Source: a cf. Phormidesmis sp. LEGE 11477 (lineage in GTDB: Bacteria; Cyanobacteriota; Cyanobacteriia; Phormidesmidales; Phormidesmidaceae). Taken from it: 64,000 nucleotides of DNA. The DNA is taken from NCBI RefSeq assembly GCF_015207105.1, contig NZ_JADEXO010000015.1, positions 1 through 64,000 of the forward strand, in the 5' to 3' direction. A program made the translations under genes and the position numbers. Shown here piece after piece: positions 1 to 8,181 of the stretch (positions are counted from its first letter, which is position 1; every line of letters starts with the position of its first letter). The notes beneath the pieces are model-generated. The model worked only from the letters and a program-made list of their open reading frames with translations, was not told where the DNA came from and made no database searches.

Positions 1-146
1 TCATTGAAGTTCTACAGGCGTTTGATGTGAATACGATTGTGATTGACACCAGCAAAATTGGCCCTGTGACTGAGCAGGTAAAGAATGACGTTGCTGTTAT
101 CAGCAGCTACTTTGCAGAAGACTCACAGCCAAGCGAAGCAGAATAA
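1..146 (+). CDS. C-terminal end of an unidentified protein (partial)
   Basis: An open frame runs in from the left edge (first full codon at position 3) and ends at TAA 144-146, leaving 47 readable residues. The peptide has a beta-strand-like segment (NTIVIDTSK) and an acidic tail ending in PSEAE. The family is not recognisable from this fragment. It converges with the minus-strand oxidoreductase, with a hairpin between them. The 5' end lies outside the window. Confidence 0.6.
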   Translation, partial: IEVLQAFDVNTIVIDTSKIGPVTEQVKNDVAVISSYFAEDSQPSEAE

Positions 147-191
147 ACTAGCGACTCTAGCTATCAGCAACCGCTGAGAAATCTTGTAACG

Positions 192-224
192 TAGGCGATT
201 CGCAAGCCTTTTTACGAATCGCCT
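192..224. terminator. Hairpin between convergent genes
   Basis: A perfect 10-bp inverted repeat (AGGCGATTCG at 193-202 and CGAATCGCCT at 215-224) with a 12-nt loop lies between the partial plus-strand gene and the minus-strand Rieske/FAD oxidoreductase. It has no clear T-tract on either strand. A bidirectional terminator is the likeliest role, inferred from position only. Confidence 0.45.
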
Positions 225-266
225 TAGTAGCGCGGCTCCTATGTCTTTTGGGGCTCGTAGCAGTGC

Positions 267-1856
267 TTAAACAGCTTTTAGTTTTTCTACCCAATCGATG
301 TCTTTAGATTTTATTTCTTTTGCTTTGGGCATTTTGCGTAGGCGCATCAGCTCCGAGATGGCAGCGATATCGCGATCGCGTCCAATGCCAGAAACTGCCA
401 TCGCCTGCTCACCTTCGACGTAAAATGCGAGAAAAGACTTATCTTCCAAGCTGCCTTGGATAACAATATCGTCGTAGTTTTCTGAATGGCCAACATACCG
501 TAGCTTTAGATCAAACTGTCCGGTCCAAAAGAAAGGAACCGTTTCAAACATCACCTGCTGTCCGGTCATATTGCAGGCGGCAATTCGACCCTGCTGCATG
601 GCTAGCTGCCAGTGCTCTATGCGTGTTGGCTGACCTGTGATGAAATGGGGAAACCGCGCGATGTCGCCTGCTGCGTAGACATCGGGTTTTGCCTGCAGGT
701 ACTGATTAACTAGAATGCTGCCGTCCTTTTCATTCATCAATAGCCCTTCTACAAAGTCTGTTGCAGGCTTTACCCCAATCCCGACAACAACCATATCAGC
801 GGATAAAACTTCACCACTTTCTAGCTCGACGGTTTCTACCTTACCGTTGCCTCTGAGAGCGGTTGCCTTTTCACCCAGCTTAAACTTGACGTCGTTGTCG
901 TCGTGAACCTGCCGAAAGAGTTTACCGACCGGTTCTCCTAGCACCTTTTCAAAAGGGACTTGATCAGGAGAAACAACAGTGACCTCTAGTCCTTGCTGCT
1001 TTAGGCTAGCAGCGGTTTCCATGCCAATAAACCCAGAGCCGATAATCACAGCTTTCTTCGACTGCTTTGCCGCTTTGAGGATAGCCTTGGCATCTTCTGC
1101 TCTACGCAGTGTAAAAACGTTGTCTAGTTCACTGCCCTCAACGGGCACCTGTTTAACCGCGCCACCAGTAGCGAGCAAAAGCGCATCGTAGCTGAGCGTT
1201 TCACCCGCGCCATAGGTGATCTGTTTGGCCTCTACGTCCAAGCCTGTTACTTTGGCAGACGTTCTGATTTCGATATCGTGCTGTTTGTAGAAATCGGCGG
1301 AGCGGAGCTTGGAGACTTCCCCAACTTCATCAGCTTGCAGATAGGCTTTGCTGAGCTTGGTGCGATCATAGGGAATCTCTTCTTCTGCGGTCAGAACGAT
1401 AATCTTTCCTTGGTAGTCATTCTGTCTGAGTGTTTGCGCCGCCATATCACTAGCCGCGCCACCGCCAACGATAACAAAGGTGCGTCTGTCTATCTCAAAA
1501 TCTGCTGCAATTAACTCCGGTGTGACGTGCTCGGTAATCTCTTCGGGTAGCTCGACGTAGACGGTGTCAGATTCGATATGAACTGGAAACTTCGCAAGGT
1601 TATCGCGACCGGGGGCGCTAAGGTGAGTGCCTGTGTCGGCACTAAAGCAGGCGTTGTGCCAGGGGCAGACGATGCGGCCATTGTGCATAACGCCTTCGGC
1701 GAGGGGTGCGCCGTAATGAGAGCAGTGAGGTGCGATCGCGCTAATTCCATGCTCAGTTTTTGCCAACAGAATCTCTTTGCCAGCGATGGAGAACTGCCGC
1801 ATCTCTCCTATTTTGAGATCACCGACCTGACAAACTGATACTTGCTGAACGCCCAT
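267..1856 (-). CDS. Rieske [2Fe-2S] / FAD-dependent NAD(P)H oxidoreductase (AIF-like)
   Basis: A 529-residue two-part flavoprotein. Residues about 1-110 form a Rieske domain with both ligand pairs intact: C45-x-H47 (CSH) and C64-P-W-H67. Residues 125-500 are a glutathione-reductase-fold oxidoreductase, with an FAD-binding glycine motif (VIVGGGAAS, about 128-136) and a second NAD(P)H-binding motif (VIIGSGFIGMETA, about 270). The architecture matches AIF-like/nitrite-reductase-like ferredoxin reductases with a fused Rieske domain. It probably passes electrons from NAD(P)H through FAD to the cluster or the reverse; the physiological partner cannot be told. No signal peptide is visible, so it is cytoplasmic. 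It is monocistronic, and its 3' end faces the partial gene upstream. Confidence 0.9.
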   Translation of the reverse strand: MGVQQVSVCQVGDLKIGEMRQFSIAGKEILLAKTEHGISAIAPHCSHYGAPLAEGVMHNGRIVCPWHNACFSADTGTHLSAPGRDNLAKFPVHIESDTVYVELPEEITEHVTPELIAADFEIDRRTFVIVGGGAASDMAAQTLRQNDYQGKIIVLTAEEEIPYDRTKLSKAYLQADEVGEVSKLRSADFYKQHDIEIRTSAKVTGLDVEAKQITYGAGETLSYDALLLATGGAVKQVPVEGSELDNVFTLRRAEDAKAILKAAKQSKKAVIIGSGFIGMETAASLKQQGLEVTVVSPDQVPFEKVLGEPVGKLFRQVHDDNDVKFKLGEKATALRGNGKVETVELESGEVLSADMVVVGIGVKPATDFVEGLLMNEKDGSILVNQYLQAKPDVYAAGDIARFPHFITGQPTRIEHWQLAMQQGRIAACNMTGQQVMFETVPFFWTGQFDLKLRYVGHSENYDDIVIQGSLEDKSFLAFYVEGEQAMAVSGIGRDRDIAAISELMRLRKMPKAKEIKSKDIDWVEKLKAV

Positions 1857-1979
1857 GAGAGTAATTTTTCTATTTTTTGGTCACCGGATGTATCTGAGCC
1901 TAAGGAAAAGCCCGTTTACTCACATCTCTCATCAGAGATATTCAGAGGTTAGTTCTTTGCGCTGACATCACTTTGATGC

Positions 1980-3437
1980 CTAAAGCTGATTTCGCCCAAC
2001 GATCCAGAACAGGAAGACCAGCATCAGGCTCATGGCCCCAATCAGGTGCTCGAATCGCTCAACTACGCGAGGTAATTTAACCGATAGCTTTTGAAAAATC
2101 AGAAGATAGGCCAGCCAGCCGGCAGCAATAGTGAGCAGGGGTTTGACAATATTGCTCAAGCTATAGGCGTCATAGTAAAGAGCATTGGCCAAAACCAATC
2201 CGCCCAGCAGTAACACCAAGGCTGGCCAGAAACCGGGTTTGACTTTGTCTGCAGATGGCGCTGAGGTATGGGGTAGAAAAATGAACTTGGCAAATGAGAT
2301 CGCGGTGCCTAACGCCGCGATATTCATGCTGACAACCTGCCAGGGAACTAGATTCTTTGAGGTCAAGACTTTAGCGCCAAACCCTGCTAGCAGTGGAAAA
2401 CCCGAGATAGAAAAGCTTGCGATCACTAGCGTGATCCAAACGGGCGTAGGGATAGGATTTTCTTTGAGTACTTTGATATTGCGGCTCGGCAAGTTGCCAG
2501 TAATCAGAAACAGGGCTGATTTCACCAGGCCGTGAGTGAGGGCATAGAAGCCGCCTACAGCCGGTGCCGCCAAGATAAACCCGATCTGGGAGACCGTATG
2601 GAAGGCAAGAATGCGCTTACTATCTTTAGAAAATACGGCATAGCCAACGCCCAACAGTGCGGTTGATACTCCGAAGAAACGCACGATCGGATCGATCTCA
2701 GGCACTATGAGGGCAAACCGAATCATGGGGTAGACGCCTGTTTTGACCACTACGCCCGACAGCAGAGCGGATACGGGTGATTCCGATTCAGAGTGGGTGA
2801 GTGGTAGCCACAGCCCTGATACAAAGATGCCGCCTTTGGTTAATAGGCCAATAAAGATAAAGGCAATCGCCTCAGTTGGCGCGTTAGCTAACCCTGCAAA
2901 GGCAAACGAATTGCTTGACTGATACACCAGCACTGCCCCCAGCAGGTAAAACAGCATCGCTGTATTACTGACGAATAGATAACGCAGCCCTACCCAAACG
3001 GAACGATCAGTGCGAGGGTAGGCAATCAGCAAGAATGAGGCAACGCCAATCACTTCTAGAGCAACATAGACGCTGATTAGATCGGCGCTGACAAAAACAG
3101 CGTTAACGCTGCCATGCAGAATGATGACTTCGGTATAGAAGAACGAGCATTTATCGCTTTGCCAGCAGTAGAGAATAACCGCTAAGGTGACGACGGCATT
3201 GGTCAGAATAAAGAACCCGCTGAGATCGTCGATCAGCAAGCTGACCCCAAAGCTGTCTAATAGCTGAAAGCTGATAGGTGCTGGGTTGAGCACATGCCAT
3301 AGTCCATAGGCCAACGAAAGCAATGAAGCTGTGATAGCCAAAATGCGATCAAGTCTGGGCAGCAGAGAGATGCTAAATCCCACAAATAAGGGCAGGGCAA
3401 TCCAAGTCAGGCTCAAGTCAGCATGGTCTAATATCAT
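1980..3437 (-). CDS. MrpD/NdhD-like proton-conducting membrane subunit (orphan)
   Basis: A 485-residue, very hydrophobic protein of the antiporter-like family shared by complex I subunits (NdhB/D/F) and Mrp Na+/H+ antiporter subunit MrpD. The conserved proton-path residues can be seen: a Glu in an early helix (E128 in VALEVIGV), Lys in LLTKGG (K201), Lys in VVVKTG (K232) and Lys in HGLVKSALF (K306). About 14 membrane segments can be drawn. Mrp subunits work as a multi-subunit complex normally encoded in one operon, yet no mrpA/B/C/E/F/G or ndh gene is adjacent. It must therefore assemble with subunits encoded elsewhere or act alone. The split between MrpD and NdhD5/6-type naming is not resolved from sequence alone. 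Confidence 0.82.
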   Translation of the reverse strand: MILDHADLSLTWIALPLFVGFSISLLPRLDRILAITASLLSLAYGLWHVLNPAPISFQLLDSFGVSLLIDDLSGFFILTNAVVTLAVILYCWQSDKCSFFYTEVIILHGSVNAVFVSADLISVYVALEVIGVASFLLIAYPRTDRSVWVGLRYLFVSNTAMLFYLLGAVLVYQSSNSFAFAGLANAPTEAIAFIFIGLLTKGGIFVSGLWLPLTHSESESPVSALLSGVVVKTGVYPMIRFALIVPEIDPIVRFFGVSTALLGVGYAVFSKDSKRILAFHTVSQIGFILAAPAVGGFYALTHGLVKSALFLITGNLPSRNIKVLKENPIPTPVWITLVIASFSISGFPLLAGFGAKVLTSKNLVPWQVVSMNIAALGTAISFAKFIFLPHTSAPSADKVKPGFWPALVLLLGGLVLANALYYDAYSLSNIVKPLLTIAAGWLAYLLIFQKLSVKLPRVVERFEHLIGAMSLMLVFLFWIVGRNQL

Positions 3438-3737
3438 GGTTGCGTTTAAAGCACTCTGTTGTATGGATAGTATTGGGTGGGCTAGCGGCTGTTACTCAGC
3501 ATCAACCAACTTTCAAAACTAGATTTAGTGCTTACTTTAGGGTTTATGGCAGTTTATCAGACAGCATGGAGAGGAGAAATTCGGAAAGCATCTATAGTTC
3601 AACCATACAAGGCTTTCGGCATACAAGCAGGCTTTTGACATACAGGCTACACCTCGAACGAAGAACCAAAACTATGCCAAAACTACATTAGTGTGACTGT
3701 ATTAGTGTGACTGTATCAACGTAGCTAGAGTTTTTGG
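3438..3737. other. Divergent intergenic region
   Basis: About 300 bp between the divergent antiporter-subunit and ABC transporter genes. It should contain both promoters. Short direct repeats are visible near the plus-strand gene (TTAGTGTGACTGTAT occurs twice in 3688-3717). No convincing gene is seen: the short open frames here lack ribosome binding sites and family signatures. Confidence 0.5.
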
Positions 3738-5582
3738 ATGGAGCGGTTTAACTTTAAGGTTTTCAGGCGGTTCTGGGCGATCGCACGTCCCTACTGGATA
3801 GGTGATGAGAAGTGGAAAGCGAGAGGGCTTTTGTTGCTGATCGTGGTGCTGCTGCTGGGCTATACCGGATTGAGCGTCGTACTAAACAATCAGCGAGGCG
3901 AGCTGATCTCGGCCCTGTCTGCAAAAAGTGAAAGTCGATTTTGGACGACGGTAGGCATATTCGTTGGCGTGCTGGTGGCCTATGCGCCGCTGTTGGCAGG
4001 CTACACCTATTTGCGCGATCGCCTGGGGTTAGAGTGGCGGCGCTGGTTGACCAACAGCTTTATCGGACGCTACTTCGAGGCGCGATCGTTCTATCAGATC
4101 AATCAGTTCAACCCAGAAATTGACAACCCCGACCAGCGGATCGCAGAAGATGTCAAAAGCTTTACGCAAGAGTCGCTGACGCTGGCACTGGTCGTGACCG
4201 ATTCTGTTCTAGAAGTCATTGCTTTTAGCGGCGTACTGTGGGGAATTTCTCAAGAGCTGGTTTTGTTCCTGGTCGCTTACGCTGTGGTAGGAACCGTGCT
4301 GACCGTAGGCATCTTTGGTCAACCGCTGGTAAAGCTAAACTTTGAACAGCTCAAGAAAGAGGCGAACTTCCGCTTTAGTTTGGTGAGGGTGAGAGAGAAT
4401 GCGGAGGCGATCGCGTTCTATCAAGGAGAAGAACAAGAATCCAATCAGATAAAAGAGCGCTTTCTCGCTGCTTTTAACAACTATAAAAGTCTGCTGATCT
4501 GGGAGCTGAGCCTGAACGGGCTGACAAACTTTTACGAGTTCATTCCCTTTGTATTACCTGCTATTGTCGTCGCGCCAGGCGTGTTTAGCGGCGATCTAGA
4601 AGTGGGCAAAGTCAGCGAGGCGCAGGGTGCGTTTATTCGAGTTTTCTTTTCTTTCAATGTGATTGTGGCTCGGCTTCAATCTCTGACGGCCTTTGGAGCC
4701 GGTATCGATCGCCTGTATGAATTCTCTGAGGCGATTGGATACGGAACAACAGAAGCCGCCGAAAAAGAAATAGCTGTAGAGAAAGAAGTAGCTGTAGAGA
4801 AAAAGATAGCTGAAAAGGAAATAACTGTAGAGAAAGAAATAGGCCGCGCTGAAGATCAAAATCGCGCTGAAGACAAGCGTGATGGAGCCACTGCGACAGC
4901 GGATCAAACGGTGGACGTAGAAGCCAAGCAGCCAAAGATTAGCTTTGAGACCTCTGGTGAACTGACGCTGCAATCATTAACCTTACAAACGCCAAACTAC
5001 CAGCGCACCCTCATCGAAGATCTTTCGCTGTCGGTGGATGGGCAAAGCTCGTTGCTGGTGATGGGGCCAAGCGGCTGTGGCAAGAGTTCTTTGATGCGGG
5101 CGATCGCCGGGCTTTGGACCTCTGGAGAGGGGACAATTGCACGGCCTGAACTCGAAGATCTGCTATTTTTGCCGCAAAAGCCCTACATGATTTTAGGGAG
5201 CTTGCGTCAGCAGCTACTCTATCCCTACCCCCATGTAGAGATAGAAGACGATCAGCTCACTCAGGTACTGCAGCAAGTAAATTTACCCAACTTGGAAGCG
5301 CAGTTTGGTCTAGAGGCCGAAGCCGAATGGAGCGACGTGCTTTCGCTAGGCGAGCAGCAGCGGCTCAGCTTTGCCCGTATACTGCTTCACCAGCCCAAGT
5401 ACGTCGTTTTAGACGAAGCCACTAGCGCACTAGACACCGCGAATGAAGCGCAACTGTACGACCAGCTAGCTAAGGCCAAGACCGCCTACTTAAGCGTTGG
5501 ACACAGAGAGTCTTTGAAGCGCTACCATCAGTCCCTCTTACGCTTAGCAGAAGACCATAGCTGGCAGGTACTAGATCTCTAG
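3738..5582 (+). CDS. SbmA/BacA-like ABC transporter, fused permease and ATPase
   Basis: A 614-residue half transporter. The N-terminal 330 residues are a SbmA/BacA-type transmembrane domain: after an amphipathic start come helices near 28-48 and 70-90, then the conserved stretch with NPDQRIAEDV typical of this peptide/long-chain-acyl or B12-related group. The C-terminal ATPase has Walker A GPSGCGKSS (443-451), a modified signature SLGEQQRLSFAR, Walker B VVLDEATSALD and a switch His (SVGHRE). Between the two domains (about residues 335-395) is an unusual linker of repeated Val-Glu-Lys-rich units followed by acidic residues. It probably works as a homodimer in the cytoplasmic or thylakoid membrane; the substrate is unknown. 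It is monocistronic. Confidence 0.88.
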   Translation: MERFNFKVFRRFWAIARPYWIGDEKWKARGLLLLIVVLLLGYTGLSVVLNNQRGELISALSAKSESRFWTTVGIFVGVLVAYAPLLAGYTYLRDRLGLEWRRWLTNSFIGRYFEARSFYQINQFNPEIDNPDQRIAEDVKSFTQESLTLALVVTDSVLEVIAFSGVLWGISQELVLFLVAYAVVGTVLTVGIFGQPLVKLNFEQLKKEANFRFSLVRVRENAEAIAFYQGEEQESNQIKERFLAAFNNYKSLLIWELSLNGLTNFYEFIPFVLPAIVVAPGVFSGDLEVGKVSEAQGAFIRVFFSFNVIVARLQSLTAFGAGIDRLYEFSEAIGYGTTEAAEKEIAVEKEVAVEKKIAEKEITVEKEIGRAEDQNRAEDKRDGATATADQTVDVEAKQPKISFETSGELTLQSLTLQTPNYQRTLIEDLSLSVDGQSSLLVMGPSGCGKSSLMRAIAGLWTSGEGTIARPELEDLLFLPQKPYMILGSLRQQLLYPYPHVEIEDDQLTQVLQQVNLPNLEAQFGLEAEAEWSDVLSLGEQQRLSFARILLHQPKYVVLDEATSALDTANEAQLYDQLAKAKTAYLSVGHRESLKRYHQSLLRLAEDHSWQVLDL

Positions 5583-5645
5583 CAATCTACGATGAGATCG
5601 AACCGTTATCAGATGTGGTCTTTTGTAATGCACGAAGCGCTATAT

Positions 5646-5677
5646 AAAAACCGAGCTATAGAACTCCTATAGCTCGG
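5646..5677 (-). terminator. Rho-independent terminator of the HU gene
   Basis: A perfect 11-bp stem (5651-5661 with 5667-5677, CCGAGCTATAG pairing) with a 5-nt loop. On the minus strand it is followed directly by TTTTTATATA (5650 downward). Position and T-tract fit termination of the minus-strand HU gene, whose stop is about 90 bp upstream. It also separates HU from the convergent ABC transporter. Confidence 0.8.
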
Positions 5678-5765
5678 AGAGATTGCTTCGTATTCGAGGT
5701 CAGACTGGCGTGTGAATGCAGCCGACGCTAGCTACAGATGAGCGCCAGCGTAAGCAACCCTACAT

Positions 5766-6044
5766 CTATGCGTCAGCGACAAGCTGCTTAAAGCCTTTAC
5801 CAGCAGAAAAGGCAGGGACAGTGGTTGCGGGAATTTTGATAGTCTCACCTGTTTGGGGGTTGCGGCCATCACGGGCTTTGCGATCGCGAGGTTCAAAGCT
5901 GCCAAACCCTACCAAGCTAACCTTGTCGCCCTTTGCGACAGATTCCATGATTGAATCGATCACCGCTGTCAAAACAACATCGGCATCCTTCTTCGAGACA
6001 TCTGCCTTTTCTGCGACCATATCAATTAGTTCAGCTTTGTTCAT
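5766..6044 (-). CDS. hup: DNA-binding protein HU
   Basis: A 92-residue histone-like nucleoid protein that bends and wraps DNA as a dimer. It starts MNKAELIDMVAEKA, has the hydrophobic dimer core, the conserved VGFGSFE turn and the beta-arm with the signature GRNPQTGETIKIPA containing the intercalating proline, and ends GKGFKQLVADA. Length and all conserved positions match cyanobacterial HU. It is monocistronic, with a strong terminator downstream and about 400 bp of AT-rich leader upstream, in line with a highly expressed gene. Confidence 0.96.
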   Translation of the reverse strand: MNKAELIDMVAEKADVSKKDADVVLTAVIDSIMESVAKGDKVSLVGFGSFEPRDRKARDGRNPQTGETIKIPATTVPAFSAGKGFKQLVADA

Positions 6045-6454
6045 GAAAGTGAGTGCCTAAAAACTTCGATAGTATTTGTAGCATAAGAACTCGATAGGTC
6101 ACAAGTACTATAGGGTCAAATAAGCCCGTGTTTCCGGGGAAAAATCAAAGATTATCCGTTCTTGTGTGATATTTGACCAGTGAAAATCGATCAAAATTGC
6201 AAAATTAATCGTTTTTCTTTCGTTTGTTGCTTTCTTTTGCCTATAAATAGGGCTTTCGGGCTAGTTATAAGCCAATCGATTAAGAATGTTATCTTTTAAA
6301 TTAATTAATGTTTTGGCCCGTGTTTTAGCCATTTTTCTCTTCACAGCAGCTCTTCAGATACGAAGGGCTAGACTCAAAGGCTGGCGTTAGAAACTCAATA
6401 GCGTTGTTTGTTTGGTGTGCGATCACATCAGAGAAACGTCATGAAACGCCATAT
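6045..6454. other. AT-rich leader upstream of HU
   Basis: A 410-bp gap between two minus-strand genes, distinctly AT-rich compared with its surroundings, with runs such as TTTTTCTTTCG and TTTAAATTAATTAAT. It should hold the HU promoter and long 5' untranslated region. No gene, tRNA or clear terminator was found in it. Confidence 0.45.
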
Positions 6455-6898
6455 TCAAGAGGACTTCAATTTCTCTAACGTCTGCTTGATCTGTTCTAAT
6501 CCTTCTTTAGTACCTTGCTGGTCGTACGCATCACCCGCTTTTAGCAGACTTCTCACCGCCTTATTGTTATCGCCGACGTTGGCATAAGCCAGCCCCAGAT
6601 TATGAAAAGCTTCAGCGCAGTTAGGCTCTTGGTTCAGTAGCTCAGTAAACTGCTCAATAGCGCCTCGATAGTCTCCCGCTCTGTAGGTGCCGACCGCCGC
6701 GATATAGAGCGTTTGCGCCGCTGTAGATAGCGGAATAGACGATGTTTCGACAACTGAATTGGGGAAGGGGACCTGATCGATTGGCCGCCGATAGGCACTC
6801 ACCATCGAGAAAACTGCAAAGCCTGCTATGCCAAGCACGACAGCTATCCAAACCAGTAGATTGGGTAGCAAAGCTGGCAGAGAATTAGACGCTTCCAT
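6455..6898 (-). CDS. Membrane-anchored TPR protein
   Basis: A 147-residue protein with one N-terminal membrane helix (about residues 9-30, LLPNLLVWIAVVLGIAGFAV) followed by a soluble domain with about two tetratricopeptide repeats (residues 65-135: AAVGTYRAGDYRGAIEQF..., AFHNLGLAYANVGDNNKAV...). TPRs mediate protein-protein contacts. The partner is unknown; a thylakoid or plasma-membrane assembly role is possible but not shown. It is single-gene and divergent from the alpha/beta hydrolase. Confidence 0.8.
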   Translation of the reverse strand: MEASNSLPALLPNLLVWIAVVLGIAGFAVFSMVSAYRRPIDQVPFPNSVVETSSIPLSTAAQTLYIAAVGTYRAGDYRGAIEQFTELLNQEPNCAEAFHNLGLAYANVGDNNKAVRSLLKAGDAYDQQGTKEGLEQIKQTLEKLKSS

Positions 6899-7068
6899 AA
6901 GATCCGCGCAAAAATTTCAATAGTTAAGGTCATCAGTTTACAAGCTTACTTGTCTGCATTTACTTGTCTGCACTTAACTTGATCTAGGCGATGTTATCTA
7001 TCGGTTTGGCATACGCACTTAGAATCGCTCTATGATAGGAAGACAGACTTTTCACACGACGATCAGAG

Positions 7069-8142
7069 ATGACGGCCCAATCGACCAGCTCGCCCCCCGC
7101 GTCCCTTTCTCCCGACGGCTCTGTTAGTAGCAGCTCCGATAGTAGTAGCTCCAACGGCAGTAGCTCCAACGGCAGCAGCTCTAACGGTAGCTACTCTACT
7201 AGCACCTCAGTGGGTGATTTAACCAGTCAGATCAAAAAAGCAGCCGCCTCAACATCTGGCAATCGCTACACCGGAGAAAAGCTCACCTGGGACTGGCGCG
7301 GCTACGACATCAAGTACGTTGCTCATGGCGACGGTCCACCGATTGTGCTGCTGCATGGATTTGGTGCCTCTATCGGGCACTGGCGTAAAAATATTCCTGA
7401 GCTGGCAGCGGCAGGGCATCGCGTCTATGCCATAGACCTGCTTGGCTTTGGCGATTCAGACAAGCCCGATCTGAGCTATAGCTTAGAGTTTTGGGTGAAG
7501 CTGATTCATGACTTTTGGAAAACGCAGGTTAGAGAGCCAGCGGTCTTCGTCGGCAATTCTATCGGGGCGCTGATGGCGCTGATGACCCTAGTCACCTACC
7601 CTGAAACGGCAAGCGGTGGCGTGCTGCTAAACTGTGCGGGCAGTTTGAACCATCGGCCAGAGGATCTGCCGGGTGGGCTGAGCTTTGTCATGGGTGCATT
7701 TGCCAAGCTAGTGAACTCTAGAGTGACTGGCCCACTGCTATTTAACCAGGTGCGTACGAAGGGGCGAATTCGTGGTTCTTTGAAGCAGGTGTATGGCAAC
7801 CGCGAGGCGATCACTCCAGAACTAATCGATATTTTGCACGGCCCTGCCTGTCAGCCTGGCGCACAAAGGGTGTTTGCCTCTATTTTGAGCGCACCGCCAG
7901 GCCCGCGTCCTAGTGAACTGTTGCCCCAAGTGACTCAGCCTCTGCTGGTGCTGTGGGGAGAAAAAGACCCTTGGACACCGATCAAGGCAGCCGATATCTA
8001 TCAGGAATTAGCAGCCGATCTCGATACAGGCGTCACCTTTCATTCAATTCCAGACACGGGCCACTGTCCACATGATGAACGGCCCGAGGTGGTAAATCGG
8101 ATGATATTGGACTGGTTGAAGAAGATAGGGGATAGGAAATAG
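7069..8142 (+). CDS. Alpha/beta-fold hydrolase with Ser/Asn/Gly-repeat N-terminus
   Basis: A 357-residue hydrolase with a complete catalytic set: oxyanion-hole HGFG (96-99), nucleophile elbow GNSIG with S164, acid D300 (WGEKDPW) and His H332 (DTGHCPHDE). It resembles the cyanobacterial alpha/beta hydrolases related to haloalkane dehalogenase-like or MenH-like enzymes; the substrate is not predictable. The first 50 residues are low complexity, with repeats of the unit SSNGS coded by a 15-nt repeat at about 7120-7185. The last five codons lie inside a heptanucleotide repeat that runs into the next gene's ribosome binding site. It is likely co-transcribed with the class II aldolase downstream (39 bp gap). 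Confidence 0.88.
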   Translation: MTAQSTSSPPASLSPDGSVSSSSDSSSSNGSSSNGSSSNGSYSTSTSVGDLTSQIKKAAASTSGNRYTGEKLTWDWRGYDIKYVAHGDGPPIVLLHGFGASIGHWRKNIPELAAAGHRVYAIDLLGFGDSDKPDLSYSLEFWVKLIHDFWKTQVREPAVFVGNSIGALMALMTLVTYPETASGGVLLNCAGSLNHRPEDLPGGLSFVMGAFAKLVNSRVTGPLLFNQVRTKGRIRGSLKQVYGNREAITPELIDILHGPACQPGAQRVFASILSAPPGPRPSELLPQVTQPLLVLWGEKDPWTPIKAADIYQELAADLDTGVTFHSIPDTGHCPHDERPEVVNRMILDWLKKIGDRK

Positions 8143-8176
8143 GGAATGGGGGATGAAGGATAGAGGTTGGAGGGTT
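8128..8176. repeat. Heptanucleotide tandem repeat (STRR-type) across a gene junction
   Basis: Seven consecutive degenerate 7-nt units: ggggata, ggaaata, gggaatg, ggggatg, aaggata, gaggttg, gagggtt. It covers the stop codon of the alpha/beta hydrolase, all of the spacer, and the GGAGGG that acts as Shine-Dalgarno of the aldolase gene. Such short tandemly repeated heptamers are known in cyanobacterial genomes. Two related arrays occur inside genes in this window. Confidence 0.75.
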
Positions 8177-8181
8177 GTTTG

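Noticed and set aside
3440-3691. 83-codon frame upstream of the ABC transporter
   Set aside because: Lies in the divergent promoter region, with no ribosome binding site and no recognised motif.
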